Shown: positions 1-12,184, counted from the stretch's first letter. The stretch is DNA of 64,000 nt from Macquaria australasica (GCA_005408345.1 SEMN01000257.1:421501-485500), one strand, 5' to 3'. Notes: a model not told the origin generated them from the sequence alone. Numbers and translations: made by a program.

Positions 1-264
1 AATACTGATGTACCCATAAAGTGTCATGCCTATGTGTTTTATAGAGATTTGACCTGATGATAGGCAGCACCCCGTCTACTCCTCATAACAGAAAACAGAC
101 GGTGATAGAAGGACGAGGCCTGCAGCCTGCTGCAGCAGCTGACTGAGTTTGAGTGGAAAGTCAACACTAACTGTTATGTTGGAACTAGTTGAGATCAAGA
201 GCCCTTTTACTAGAGACCTGAGTACAAATTACATATATATCACAAGACAATTCAGTCAGAGAAA

Positions 265-560
265 GCAGTCATCACACACACACACAACCATGTACTTCTA
301 TACTTGTGAGGACACTCATTGACATAATGCATTCCCTAGACCACTTACCCTACCCCCCCCCCCCCCCAACCTAAACCCTAAACCTAATTCTAACATAAAC
401 CTTAAAAAACATGTGTGAACCCTCAAACAGCCCTTTGAAGGTCTGTCCAAAAGTGAGGACCGGCCAAAATGTCCTCACTTTGCAAAAATGTCCTCACTCC
501 CAGGGTCTAAAACTCAAATTGGTTCTCACAAAGACAGCTGTAAGTACACACATGACTCTG
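265..560 (+). repeat. Teleost dispersed repeat with CA, C15 and CCTAAA-like tracts
   Basis: A short (CA)n run leads into a block with a run of 15 C, AACCTAAACCCTAAACC and GTGAGGACCGGCCAAAATG, then two copies of AAAATGTCCTCACT. I recognise this order from a common fish interspersed repeat. The CCTAAA stretch is part of that repeat, not an interstitial telomere array. It has no coding potential. Confidence 0.55.
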
Positions 561-655
561 AAATTCTACCAAAGTAAACAGCTAAATCATTTTTATTACA
601 AGCAACCAGCTGGTGCCAATGTGTGGGCACATTTATATATGTTATGTATGTTTGA

Positions 656-1005
656 AATAACGCTGAAACTATTAGTCAAATAATCAATTAGTTGATCAAC
701 TGAAAATGAATTGATAACAATTATGTCGATGAATTAATCAGTAAAGTCATTTATCAAGCATAAAAGCAGAACATCTTCATGAGCAGATGGTGTTTTCCCA
801 GTTGTCCTGGAATTGTAGATGTCATAAAAGCTGAGGTATCTTTGGGATTTGGACGTCTGATTGGACAAAAATCTCTGGGCTCTGGGAAGTCGTGAAAGGT
901 ATTTTCACTTTTAAAAAACATTTTATAGACTGAAATACAAGCTGACATCAAAAAAGTAAGTCAACAGATTAATCAATAATCAAAATAATAAGTTGTTGCA
1001 GCCCT
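656..1005. mobile_element. Degenerate TIR element ending in GTTGCAGCCCT
   Basis: The right end, AATAAGTTGTTGCAGCCCT, matches the terminal repeat of a common fish MITE family that begins AGGGCTGCAAC. The subterminal sequences on both sides are rich in ATTAATC/GATTAAT, as in that family (AATCAATTAGTTGATCAACT on the left, AGATTAATCAATAATC on the right). The left terminus is eroded. It is non-coding, and the superfamily is not certain from the sequence. Confidence 0.5.
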
Positions 1006-2080
1006 ACTTTGCACTGTTGCATACACTGATGTTTATTCCCATTTCCATGTATGTTTGTGCAGTATATGTAAGATCTGCATGTGTGTATGTGTGTGTGCAC
1101 ATGCCCTGGGGATTCAGAGATAGCTTTGGAGGCGTATTGGGTATCAAGGGGCGAGGAGCTCCTCTGAAGAGCTTCATTCACAGAGCCAGGGTACTGATAA
1201 GAAGCAGAGCAGAGCCGCCATGAATCCACCCTCTGTTCAGTCTCTCTCACTCCTCTCTTTTCTCCCTCTCTGTCTCTCTCTCTCTCTCTCCTCTCCTCTA
1301 GCTCTTTATGCTCCCTGTGAGAAAGTTGTGGAGATGAGGAGGGGAGGGAGGGAGGAAGAAGCCCTGCAGGCTCTCAAAGTTTAATTAGTGGGATTAGAAT
1401 CAAGAAGTAGAGAGGGGTAAAGAGAAAGAGAGCGGCAGACAGAGTAAATCAGAAAAAGATGTCCATCTGCAGCTGTCTGCCATTATCTATTATTGACTTA
1501 AAAACATATTTCTCATAAAACAATAAAAGAAAATGCTAACAGGAATGACCTAATTCTATTTGTTGTCAATATTACAGTAAATAACTTGACAGAGTGGTAC
1601 GTCGTCAAAGCAAATACTCATGTCTTTGCTTGCATGAATAATGAAAAATAAAGTGAGGATTAGTAATGGGTTTAAAGAAAGTGGACACATGAATCATGTA
1701 GAGTTGTTGTGAGAGTTTGTCATCCAGACTGGCAACCGCTGGGAAAACTGCCTCCACTATTGTTCCATGATTAGTTGTCAGGCATAGCAAGGGGCAGCCT
1801 ATGTGATGTGTATATGGCTGACCTGCCCCAGGGAGGGGTCCTGAGGATTAAGACCAGAAAGGACTCCCGATGCTCTGACCTCTAGGGATCAACCCTGACC
1901 TCTGACCTCTCACACTCCTCTGTAGAAAGTCAGATCAATTCGTTTGTTTTACTGTTTCTTTATTAGCTCATCGTAAAGTAACATACGCACACATTACACA
2001 TTTTAAATTATATGTCTTACAGTTTTACAGTTTTTAAAATGTTGGCCTTCAAAGTAAACAAAGAGACGTTCAACTGTCTC
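1006..2080. other. No gene seen; CT-rich tract and unique sequence
   Basis: A pyrimidine-rich run (TCTCTCTC repeats) lies at about 1226-1302, followed by ordinary AT-rich sequence. Open frames are short, with no recognisable domain. A GACCTCT motif recurs near 1878-1910 (CTCTGACCTCT, CCTCTGACCTCTC) but does not form an array. Confidence 0.5.
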
Positions 2081-2084
2081 ATTT

Positions 2085-2640
2085 ACTTAACGCTTTAAAA
2101 TACATAGTGCTTTCACTGACACTTCAACTGCTTTCACCAATTTCATGTCAACTGACACTTCAACTGATTTTTATTCAGTTGACTATTTTCAGATCTGGCA
2201 CTTTATGCGTACATGCCAACTGACATTTCAACTGCTTACAGTACACACACTTGAACTGTCATCAGTGCTACTACTTCAGTTTACTCCAACTGCTTTCAGT
2301 GCTTACACTTAAGCTGACACTTCAAATAACATGTTTTTCAGTTTTTATATTTAAAGTGGCAATAAATTCTCTCAGAACTTAGACTTAATTGACCCTTGCA
2401 GGTCAATTTATTAGTTACACTTCAACTGACATTTCAACTCCTTTCAGTGCTTAAGGTTCAACTGAATCTTCAACTCTTTTCACTACTTTCACTTTAAGTG
2501 ACACTTTACTCAGTGCTCACACTTGAACTGACACGTCAACTTCATTCGTTGCTTACACTTAAACTGAAACTTATTTCAGCCCTTAAATTTTAACTGCCAC
2601 TTCAACTTCTTTCAGTATTTCAACAATTTCAAGTGCAAGT
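2085..2640. repeat. Degenerate minisatellite, unit around GACACTTCAACTGCTTTCAG
   Basis: The block is built from diverged copies of a unit of roughly 30-36 bp. Its core reads GACACTTCAACTGCTTTCAG followed by TGCTTACACTT. CACTTCAACTG recurs many times with point changes and small indels. The divergence suggests an old array. It has no coding potential. Confidence 0.75.
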
Positions 2641-3408
2641 TTTCAACAGCGAGCTTTAGCCTTTTGTAGTTGTAAGTGTCTCTATTTGTGTACGTGACTG
2701 TGTGTAACTGTACAGTTGAGTGATTGAGTGGTATTTAGGAGTGTTATAAAACTGTGGAACGTGAACTAAATGAGTTTTTGAATGACAAATCCTTTGTCAT
2801 TGCGCTTATTTCTATGATTTTAAATGTACTAGGAGGAATGTCAAAACCTCCATTAGGAGTTTTACTACTACAATTCTTTGGTCATGAAACATCTGCTGCA
2901 ATACTTTGTCATGAATACTTCACTGACAATATTTTGTCATCTGAAGCATCTCTATGGCAACAGTGTAATCATCATCCCAGCCCTTAAGTCATGGGAATAG
3001 TCTGGTCCAAGTCTTGGTTTGGCTTTAAAAAGGGCCAGAATGACTGTGTTGTCTCTGTTTTTGAGCTGCAAGAGATCTAGTGTGTCTAAATGTGAGTGTG
3101 TGAGTCTGAGTGTGTGGTGACCATTGTCCAGTATATCTTTCCGTCCTGCACCTGTACCAAGGACATCACCCAACCTTGAGAGGACCACACAATCCACACA
3201 GTACACACATAACTCTACCCATACATTACACAAATTCAAACACACTAAACATACAGAAAAATGTACATATATATGTGGGGTCCACTCAATGTTGGACATT
3301 TGAGGAGCTGGAATCCCCCAAGCTTAGTCATATAGGAGGTCACAGCTGCTAAAACACACAGCAAACAAAATTAGTCCTGTTTGTTTTTGAAGAAAGCCTA
3401 TATTACCC

Positions 3409-3438
3409 CCCCACACACACACACACACACACACACAT
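3409..3438. repeat. (CA)n microsatellite
   Basis: A C8 run is followed by uninterrupted CA dinucleotides. It marks the left edge of the degenerate tandem region that follows. Confidence 0.9.
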
Positions 3439-3444
3439 CTTCCC

Positions 3445-4165
3445 CATCGCTTTAATCAGCACATGCATGGCTAAACTCAGCTCTTGGTGACTGACAGGCA
3501 AACTGGTTCACTGGATGGCTGGTTGAATGACAAAACGGTTGGCTGTCTGGTTGACTGAATGGTTTATTTGCCACAAGACAATTTACTGGTTGACTGGCTA
3601 GCTAGTTGCTGGCTATTTAGTGAGCTAACCTGCTTACTGACTGAAAGACCAGCTAGTTGGCTGACTCTTTTCATGGCTGCTGGATTAGCTGACTTGGTTA
3701 ACTGACTGAATAGCTAACAGTTTGGCTGGTTGAATGACAGAATGGTTGGCTGTCTGGTTGTCTGAATGGTCTTTAAGGCTACTTAACTACTTGGCTGAAT
3801 GACAAGCTAGCTAGTTGTTGGCAAATTAATGAGCTAACCCGCCTGATTGAAAGACTTAAGTGTTTTAATGGCTAACTGATGGAGTTTTAATCAGCATCTG
3901 CATGGCTTAATATAACTCTTGGTCACTGGTTCACTGGCCACTTAGCAATTTGGCCGGTTGACTAGTTAACTAGTTGCTGGTTAGTTAATGAGCTAATCTG
4001 TTCTGAGGACTGAAAGACCAACTGGTTTATTGGCTAATTTTGGGGACTCTTTTCTTGGTTGCTTCATTAGCTGACTGGTTGACTGACTGACAGGTTGTTA
4101 AACTGGTTGGCATATATTTGAACCAATATTGTAACCAGCTGCCTGACTGACTGTTTGACAAGCTG
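3445..4165. repeat. Degenerate complex tandem repeat (GGTTGACTGACTG-like)
   Basis: This stretch of about 700 bp consists of variants of GGTTGACTG, GGTTGGCTGTCTGGTTG and AGCTAGTTG. Longer blocks repeat within it. TTTAATCAGCAC/TCTGCATGGCT recurs about 440 bp apart. A segment with GAGCTAAC/T-C/TTG and CTGAAAGACCA occurs near 3.62, 3.83 and 3.99 kb. This points to an old higher-order duplication in a short-unit array. Confidence 0.7.
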
Positions 4166-4169
4166 TGAC

Positions 4170-4720
4170 CTCTTCACAGAGAGGTTCCAGCCTCATTTAG
4201 TCTCATTAGTACCAAGTCTCTGGCTCCCAGACAGGGACAGCACCGCAGCTCCCTGGGGGAGGGAGGTGTGTGTGTGTGTGTGTGTGTGCGTGTATACGTG
4301 TGTATGTGTCTGAGAACTCCTGGTGCTGGAACACGGCGTGTCTTGTCTGTCATCAGAGCACAGATGTCCAGTGGATTACATCACACTGACCGCACCCTGA
4401 TCTCCCTCACATCCCTTATCCCCTTCCATTGACCCCCCCCATCCCACCGCCCTATTCTGAACCTTCATCACCCCTTCACATCCACCCAGTCACAACCCCT
4501 TCACACACACATTCTGCGACATAGACAATGAGTTCTGATTTATGACTCCCACCACTGCTTTCCCACCACCTCCCCTCGCCTGATGACTTCATCTCCCATC
4601 ACACCTCACCTCATCTTCATTAGGCTGTGAGGCTACGTGGCCCATGATGCACTGGAATGTGTGTTGCTAAGGGCTGACCGTGGCAGGGTCGAGATGGAAG
4701 TCCTCAATCCTTATTTAAGC
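4170..4720. other. GC-richer repeat-poor island with (TG)n; possible regulatory sequence
   Basis: The block is C-rich and differs in composition from its AT-rich neighbours, with (TG)n and CCCC-rich tracts at 4.43-4.52 kb. No open frame has recognisable similarity. A conserved non-coding element is possible but only inferred from composition and lack of repeats. Confidence 0.25.
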
Positions 4721-5989
4721 AGGCAGGTTCACTAAAAACACATTCTTGCTCACAGTAATAGCCAAGAGGGTGAAAGAAAGTTTATACACATAGACACACA
4801 CTTAAAAAAACTGCTGTTGGGTATGATCACCAGTGGAAAGTCTTAACACAGGAGTTGAAAGTGCTTTCCAAAATGAGGGATCACTCAGTCAAGAAAAAGC
4901 TGAACATTGACAACATTGATAAAACCTTTTACCACCTCTAACCCCAACAAGAAGAAAGTACAGTATGCCTGCAGAGTTTACGTGATAACTTCAGTTAAGA
5001 AGTTCTGGTAATATGAGGCTGCCAAAATCTGTAGTGGCATAGTCAAGTACCTTCTCAGTAGTTTATAAAAAAGGGCTTACACTTATCTTTTCTGTCTATA
5101 CTTTCCCAGCCAGAATGTCAATCTGTTAGGCTCTAGACACAAATGCATCACCCTAACTATGAGCTTACTCCTTCCTTCCTCCTTCATCTGTGACTCGGAG
5201 GTCCCAGGAGACCAGAGGGGAAAGAGGAGTAGGTCTTGGAGGAGTTGGATGAGAATGAGGAGAAAGAGGCCAAGAGTGTTGCTGATGGTCCCAGAGCTAA
5301 AAGGTTATCCGGTTACATCTTGCTCTGTTTGTTGTCATGTAGCGAGGTGATGTCATGATTAAAAGTATTGAGCCGCTGAAATGAATGCTGGTGGAAACCT
5401 TCGGATTTCCCTCCGGGGCTGGAGATCATCGCGGGGCCAGAGATCTTGCATTTAAAAAAAAAACTGTTTGTTGTTTCGATCCTTATGTACAGTATAGGTT
5501 TCCACCCCTACTGTGACACCCTGCTGTGTGTCCCTAGTTCTCTGACTTCAAGAGAAGAAATACATACACACACAGGGCTGAGTGTGTATCCAGGAAGGAT
5601 TTCACTCAGTAGAACAAATAAAGTAATCTAATCAGCGCAAGACTAAGCACATTGCAGCACACAGACCGAGTGAAACATCTTCCTGTTGGACAGTGCTGTC
5701 TTGTTGAAGCTAGCTGTAGCTCACATCCTGACAACAACAGTCTTTGTACTGTAATCATTCCCATAAGTTTGCCAGTGAGTTGAATTCTGTTCTGCGGCCC
5801 CCCTCTGCAATTGTCTAAAAAGACCCCTGGAAGGCTTTTCCCATGACATATCACTGAGTTTTGTAAGGGGCAGATGTAGCTAACACTTATTAATACAAAA
5901 CCATTAGAAACAGACCAAACAGACAAAACCAAAAAATGCTGAGACAAATATACATATGAAGGATGACGGAAAGAGATTACAAGAGCCGC

Positions 5990-6175
5990 CAAAGGCCTTC
6001 TCCCTTTGACATATAATGTAAAATCGTTGTTTCTGTTAGTTAGCTATAATGGATGAGTAATGGATGTTAAATTAGCATAGGAAGAAGACCTTTCCCCATG
6101 ACATGTAACGTCAAATCTGTTCCAGCTTACAGTGGATGACTGATGGGTGTTAAATCAGTGTGGAGTCCTTTTGAA
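5990..6175. repeat. Diverged tandem duplication, about 92-bp unit
   Basis: Two adjacent segments share the order TTTGACATATAATGTAAAATC...GGATGAGTAATGGATGTTAAAT and CATGACATGTAACGTCAAATC...GGATGACTGATGGGTGTTAAAT. I judge them about two-thirds identical by eye. A shorter related piece (TTTTCCCATGACATATCAC) lies upstream near 5837, so three units may once have existed. Confidence 0.5.
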
Positions 6176-6239
6176 CCGTAGTATCCTTTGCCTGAAAGGT
6201 CCAAATATCCTGCAACACACAGAATGGTCTAAAGTTGGT

Positions 6240-6660
6240 CCCACGTTGATTCCACTTACCCCCTCTCCTCTGTCCTCCATGTTGACCTCAGGACCACGCT
6301 CCGCTTTTTAGTGTCGCCCTAATGGCCGAGCATAGTCTCCCTCTTTCTCCCATTCTCATCCTTGCATTCTAACACAATACGGTCATGTCCGGCCGATGAA
6401 TCGATGGCTCTGTTCGGGCCATGAATGGACGGGGACGACAGAGAGTGAATAGAGCGGAGAGGAGAAAAAGAGCAGTTTATGTGCAGAGAGTTGTAGCGAT
6501 GAAATAAATGAACGTAATGGACTTGTGCAGATGGAAGACAGAGGAGGTCAGGGAGAGTTGGGCAGAAAGATGAAGACAATAACTGCACTGCACCCCACAG
6601 GGACTTCTGGCAGAAGGTCAGAGTTCGCCGTGCTTGGGCGAGATTCATATCCGAAGCCCT
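6240..6660. other. GC-richer island; candidate conserved non-coding element
   Basis: Unlike the flanks, this block has several CpG-containing words, such as CATGTCCGGCCGATGAATCG and TTCGGGCCATGAATGGACGG, and no recognisable repeat. Open frames on both strands are short and dissimilar to known domains. Regulatory function is inference only. Confidence 0.25.
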
Positions 6661-6824
6661 GTTGGCCCTTAAACTCTGAATGCTGGTACCAGCCTTTATT
6701 GCTCCAGACGTCCTCTATCATTCCCATGCATTCCCTCTCTCTCTTTCATTTTCTTTCTATGTGTAAAGCTCTCTCACTCTCTTGAGAGTATGTCTGTATG
6801 TGTTGTAGATACTTACAAATGTTT

Positions 6825-6892
6825 ATATCTTTATTTAACCATGTAAAGTCTCATTGAGATTACACATTACAAGAAAGACCTAGCCATTATGC
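6825..6892 (+). repeat. Short dispersed repeat (AAGTCTCATTGAGATTA)
   Basis: TTTATTTAACCATGTAAAGT, then CTCATTGAGATTACA and AAGAAAGACCTAGCC, match the order of a very common fish interspersed 3' fragment (ATTTAACCAGG..AAGTCTCATTGAGATT..AGACCTGGCC). It is only a relic. Confidence 0.5.
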
Positions 6893-7552
6893 TATATGTG
6901 TGTATACGCTTTCTATGCATGAATGTGACTGCCCTGTTATATCTCCCGAGCTCCAGCAGGTTTATATTGCCAGTGGAACCGGAGCCTGTCAAACAGAGGG
7001 CCCATGTCTACGCCATGCCAGTCACGCGGAACAGGGAAGTAAACTGGGGGATAGCCTATATAACTAAGACACAGGGGAGCTTTTGAATTACAGCCTCGGT
7101 CTTTGGCGAAGGTCTGTGTTGGGTTAAGTGCTGGTTTGCAGTCTGGTCAGGGAAGGATCGTAAAATGTGAGGATGGTAACCTAAAAGCCTTAAATTTCCT
7201 TTTCAAAAATTCATGAATTACTTCAATCATGGGTTTCAAGAAGATGAAATGAAATTTTAATAATCTCAGGGGGTAAAACTATATCCATGCAGTAAATTAT
7301 ATAAGCATAGAGAAAAATTATAATAAATAAAGAGCAAATCATGGTGGCATTTAACAAAACACAACCATCAATTATAGCATGAGAATGTGGCAAAAGTGTA
7401 AGATATATTTCCTATGGTTTGTAGGCTATATAAGATAATAGTGTGATAAGAAACAAATGAATGAAAACTGGATAAGAAAAACTGAATTTGATGTTATGCC
7501 CTTCTACCTGTGGTGTTATTGTACTGCAACTCTGAGAAATCACCAATCAAAT

Positions 7553-7905
7553 CAGTGGGGGAACGTAACTAGGCACATTTACTCAAGTATTTAATTCAAG
7601 TACAAGTATGAGGTACTTTACTTGAGTATTTCCATTTTGTGCTATACTTCTACTCCACTACAATTCAGAGGGAAATATTGTACTTTTTACTCCACTACAT
7701 TTATTTGACACACATTTACATTAAACTACAATGTACTACAACAGTATATAAAACAGTTAAAACAACCAACCAGTTAAATGCTACTTACACATTGATACAT
7801 GAGTATTAATAATCTAATATATTATAGTATCACACTCACAGGGGCCACTCTCTGCACTGAGTACTTTTACTTTTGATACTTTAAGTATTATTAGCAAATA
7901 GTTAC
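7553..7905 (-). mobile_element. Truncated hAT-type (CAGTGG) element
   Basis: It starts with CAGTGGGGGAACGTAACTAG and continues with TTTACTCAAGTATTT, TACTCCACTACA and GAGTACTTTTACTTTTGATAC. The same words occur in the complete element at 13.4 kb and the copy at 53.9 kb. The opposite terminus is missing, so this is a partial copy read from the right-hand end. It does not code. Confidence 0.7.
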
Positions 7906-9690
7906 TAACTTAAGCAATATTGTGACATAAAATCTCCTATGCAGTGATTGAAGATTTGAACCATATTACCCACAAGTCACCAATAAGCAACCGTGTCTCC
8001 TTGAAATTACATTTATATGCTACTTGGTTGGACACCTAATGTTGCCTGAATTCAATTTTTTATCAACATAATGAGGAACTGTTTAATGAACATACCAGCC
8101 AAGTTGCAAAACATTATTGCGATACAATATCCACTTGGAACAACTAAAGCATGATTAATGTTTTGTATATATGTTTAGGTACACACAGCACTGGGTTAAG
8201 GTTGGGTTTATACTGAAAAAATCCAAAGTGACTTAAAGCACAAGGGAGTATGTGTTTAATTCATTAACATTTAACCAAAAGCATAATCTTTCCCTAAGCT
8301 TTATCAAAGTGCTTTTGTTGCCTTAACCTAAACACACAGGACACATGATGTAAAAGCCACTCTCTGGTATCATAAACGTCACCTGATCTGCGATCCCGAC
8401 AGTGACTTTATTGCCCTCAAAACGTATATGGGAAAATAAATTAGGTGTATACAGTATAAACATAATGTCTTGGTGAACGGGTTACAATAAAACATTATAT
8501 CTGTATCCATACCAGATTCATTCTAACAGAACAGCCACATGAAACTATACCTCAGTGTGAGAAGGGCAGACTGGAGTTAAAGGCCACTGTGAACTCTACA
8601 GCTCCATGACCCAGACGTGGACCTTGGGGTATTGGTGAGGTGTATCAGTGTTGGTGGTGTTTGGCTGTAACTGAGCCAGACTGACAGCTGCTGTCTGGCA
8701 TGTGTGTGTGTATTGAAAGAGTATAAAAATACCCAAATCACCCCCACTTGTTTTATTGTAGATCTATAAAGCAATAATACATGATTTATTAAACATTAGT
8801 AAAGCCATTAGTTACAACTTAGAAACCCCTTATGAAGTATGCAGTATGATGATGAGGTGGTACAGAAATCTTGTATATTCATCTTTATCTGTGTGTTTGC
8901 CAGTGTGTGTATGTCTGTTGCGCTCATAAGGTCATATACTAAGGTATTAACATGTCTCTAATCACTCAATCTTGTGTGATCATCTTTTCCTTCATTCCTG
9001 ACTAACCTGACTGTCTCTCTTTGGCCATTATAAGACTTTGGATTACAAATGTTCATTCATGCACCATCTATGAAATTATGAACCAGTGTGTTGAAGAAGC
9101 CCCATTTGTTTTGTGTGAATTGCTGTCACAGTGGTCCTACTTCTTGCAGAAAGATTTGTTTGTAACATTAATAGTTTGTTCTTTTAAAGACTACAAAGAC
9201 AATTTTTTTTATTGATTACTGAATCTGAATTTCACTGGTGTCTTAAATTTCAAAATGAAACTTAGTGAATCCCCTGATCTTTCAAAAATAAAAAAGCTGA
9301 AAAAGCCCTACATACTGTATAAACAGTAGTAGTTCAGTAGTCAGGACACTTGTGTCAAGTTTTCAACTATTTTTTTTTTTTGCAGCAATATGCATTTTAT
9401 TTTGGCAGTGTGGCTCTGCTCATGTGATGCTCTGGGGCAAACCTGAGCAAGCTTGACACAGACTGTCCCTGAACTCACAACCCCCCCTGGCAGAGCCTGA
9501 GATATACAACATTTGATGAACATAAACACATATTAAACACTCAAAATTCATACAACTAAGTGATGATACAAGAGGAGGCTGAGGAGGTAGAGCAAGATAC
9601 ATTCAGAGATGTTGTATGCAGACTGAATGAGCGCCAAATATTTACATGGACCATGGACATACATGATTGGAGGGTGTATGAAACATGCGA
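7906..9690. other. No gene seen; AT-rich unique sequence
   Basis: The sequence is AT-rich with only short open frames and a minor (GT)n at about 8701-8710. I recognise no repeat family, RNA gene or protein motif in it. Confidence 0.5.
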
Positions 9691-9699
9691 CTATAACGC

Positions 9700-9932
9700 G
9701 AACTGAGGTCATTATATAGAGTATATTGTATGTAATATAATGCAGTCCAGTTTAACACCACTGCAAACTACAACCTCAATAATAAACATATAGTTAAAGT
9801 AATACTTCTCTGACAGTGTCAATCAAAACTGAACATTATTATCTTTGTAAAGGTAAAATTTATGGCTGAGCCGTTGTATTAGATTGCATTACATTTTACA
9901 GGTGTACCTAATAAAGTGGCCACTGAGTGTAT
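9700..9932 (+). repeat. Dispersed repeat ending CCTAATAAAGTGGCCACTGA
   Basis: ATTACATTTTACAGGTGTAC followed by CTAATAAAGTGGCCACTGAG is a well-known terminal sequence of a fish interspersed repeat. The upstream part (ACCACTGCAAACTACAACCT, AAACTGAACATTATTATC) belongs to the same unit. The superfamily is not determined here. Confidence 0.6.
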
Positions 9933-10179
9933 TCCCACTTCCATTACCAAAACATCCCAGAAACAAGAATTGGTGAATTGTTGAAAGTTTAGTATTAGTC
10001 AGTTGTACAAAAAATAACTAATCAAAAGCAAACTACATCGTGTGGATTACATCAAATGAGACTGCTAACCCACTCCAGTGTAACCTCTCCAACTCTATTA
10101 AGATGCATGTAAATCAGAATTGTTTGTGAGTTGTGAGGTCAGGGGCTCTGGAATTGTGGGAATATCCATTTCCACACAC

Positions 10180-10520
10180 AAACCACTCAGTCTGGTCGCC
10201 TCTCCCCTCAGCAACAACTCCAGGCCCGTCCTCTGGTTAGGGCACAGGGCAGACCCTGGGGGTCAGGAGTCAAGGGTCAGGGCAGCTCCTTGGGCTGGAC
10301 AATAGCCAAAGCGCCACCTGGAGTAAATCAGTGGCCGGCTCAGGCGATTGGCCATGACAGCCACCATTACCGAGGTCAAAAAAACACAGAGAGGAGGCAA
10401 GGGATTTTGGGTAAATCTTAGGGGAGATCCATGCATACGTGCACACAAACATTCACCAGCTCTGTAAGCGCTGACTGTCCGAAGGGCCACAACTCACTGT
10501 TGCCCCAGCGTCACCCCCAA
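10180..10520. other. GC-rich island with GGCTGGACAATAG; candidate conserved non-coding element
   Basis: The block is GC-rich and repeat-free. It contains GGCTGGACAATAGCC, in which ACAATAG resembles a SOX-type site, and GCGATTGGCCATGACAGCC, which has a CCAAT box on the reverse strand and a TGACAG MEIS-like word. The 13-mer GGCTGGACAATAG recurs in the island at 27.1 kb. Function is inferred from composition only. Confidence 0.3.
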
Positions 10521-10629
10521 CTCACCTCCCCCCCAACCCCATGTGTGTGATTAACTGTTGGAAGTGGAGAAGGTGAGCGGTCTTGAGAGAGCGATTGTGT
10601 CATGTGGGGAATTTAAGACTGAGGTGAGC

Positions 10630-10630
10630 A

Positions 10631-10658
<28 letters not shown>
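10630..10658. repeat. (TG)n microsatellite
   Basis: About 14 uninterrupted TG units. They produce spurious poly-CV open frames. Confidence 0.9.
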
Positions 10659-10661
<3 letters not shown>

Positions 10662-11384
10662 GGTTGGGGGTTTCACTGAAGGGAGAGCTTTGTTTTTGGA
10701 CTCGTATTCCATAGAGCAGACTTCTTGTTTGTTGATTCAAACCCACTCCATGTGTTGAGCTGGAGCTGGAAATAGTCTTTCGATGCCTCTCTTTGCATTT
10801 TTGGACAAATGAATGGATGGATGGACGGTTGAATATGGATCCATGTACAGTGGATGTCTTCAATCCACATACAGTGCCTTTTCATATTTACTAGTTTTTA
10901 TTACCTTTAGACTGGAAAGGAAAATATTTAAATTTGACTACACCTATAACAATATACTGTACGTATATACAGTATGTGTATTTAATCCTATCAGAATGCC
11001 TCCTCTATGCAACATGTGCACATCACGTTTGGTTGTGCCCCATTGTCTTTAATAGGGAAAGAGGCTGTAAAGTGTTAACTACTGATTTTGTAAAAAGATG
11101 CCCATTTTATTCACTGTTTATGATGCTTTTGTAAATAATTCACATTCTAGGTGTTGACCCTTGACCCCCTATGGAATCAGAAAGGTTACTGACATGATTT
11201 GATTGGTGTAAAAGTTGAGTTAAAGTTACTTCAAGTCACATTTTGTTGTTCAGTCAGAATTACAGCGTAATAAATGCATTTTATAACTGGATTTCCTGGG
11301 CAAGGTTAAATTTGACATGTATATAATCCATGATAAGTCTTGAATACAACTCTTCACATGTATAGCACATCCATATTTGAAGCT

Positions 11385-11447
11385 AATTCAATTCAATTCA
11401 GTTTTATTTATATAGCGCCATATCATAACAAAGTTTCTCAGGGCACT
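11385..11447 (-). mobile_element. L2/Maui-like LINE 3' tail
   Basis: On the minus strand this reads AGTGCCCTGAGAAACTTTG, TATGATATGGCGCTATATAA, ATAAAACTGAATTGAATTGA. It is nearly identical to tails at 34.3 and 59.4 kb. The TGAAT microsatellite at the 3' end is the usual finish of such non-LTR retrotransposons. Assignment to the L2/Maui group is from memory. Confidence 0.65.
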
Positions 11448-11740
11448 AATAAGTGAAAGTGATAAATGCAGTGGTGGTGTAGTGGAGTATTTCCATTTTC
11501 TGGCTCTACTCCACTACATTTTGGAGGAAAAAACATTTATTTGATAGCTTTAGTTGCTAGTTACTTTGCAGCATAATATTTTTACATACAAAACATATGA
11601 TCAGCTTATAAAATGTGATACAATATTATAGATTAAACTACCCAACAGTATGTAAAGGAGCTAAACCAGCTACATTAAAATTAATGTAAATGACATTAAA
11701 ATGCCACCTTCTCGCCATGCATCTGTAATAATAATCCAAC

Positions 11741-12184
11741 TGTCAAGAAAGGCGTGCGAGGCAGCTCTGCCGCGACAGGCCATCTAGGCAACAGGGGAAG
11801 GACCCAAATGCAGACAGAGGTAGGCAGGGAGGCGGAAGAAGTCCAACGATTTATTAACTCAAAAAATAAACTCACAAAACACCACAGGAACAGACACGCA
11901 GGGGTTCACTAGTGACATGACATCACAAGGAACCGGACGCAGGAAACACAATGACGCGACAAAGAACAAAGGGAGAGGACCAGTATATATAGGTAAGGAG
12001 ACAACGAGGGAAACAGAAACAGGTGAGCACAAGACACAGGTGAACCTAATCAAAACTGGTGGGAAAACAGACAATGACAGGAAGTAAAGGGCACACACGA
12101 ACACAGGACCACGGATTTCAAAATAAAAACAGGAAACAAGACAAAACACAGAGTCCAGACAAGAGTCCTTTGTGGACCATGACA
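11741..12184 (-). mobile_element. Solo LTR of a Ty3/gypsy-type retrotransposon
   Basis: Read on the minus strand, the 444-bp element starts TGTCATGGTCC and ends TTCTTGACA, the usual TG...CA termini. A TATA-like CCTATATATACTGG precedes the transcribed part. A polyadenylation signal AATAAA (AGTTAATAAATCG) precedes the conserved segment CTGCATTTGGGTCC. No second LTR or internal region flanks it, so it is solo. The flanking pentamers are CCAAC and GTAAC, an imperfect target duplication. It is inserted in an older hAT-type element. Confidence 0.75.

Noticed and set aside
365..395. Telomere-like CCTAAACCCTAAACC stretch
   Set aside because: It is the internal part of a known fish dispersed repeat, too short and irregular for an interstitial telomere array.
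5190..5350. Glutamate/lysine-rich stretch reading VLEELDENEEKEAKSVADG
   Set aside because: It sits in a purine-rich GAG/AAG tract that yields Glu and Lys in any sequence. TAG and TGA stops lie just upstream in frame, and there is no pyrimidine tract before it.
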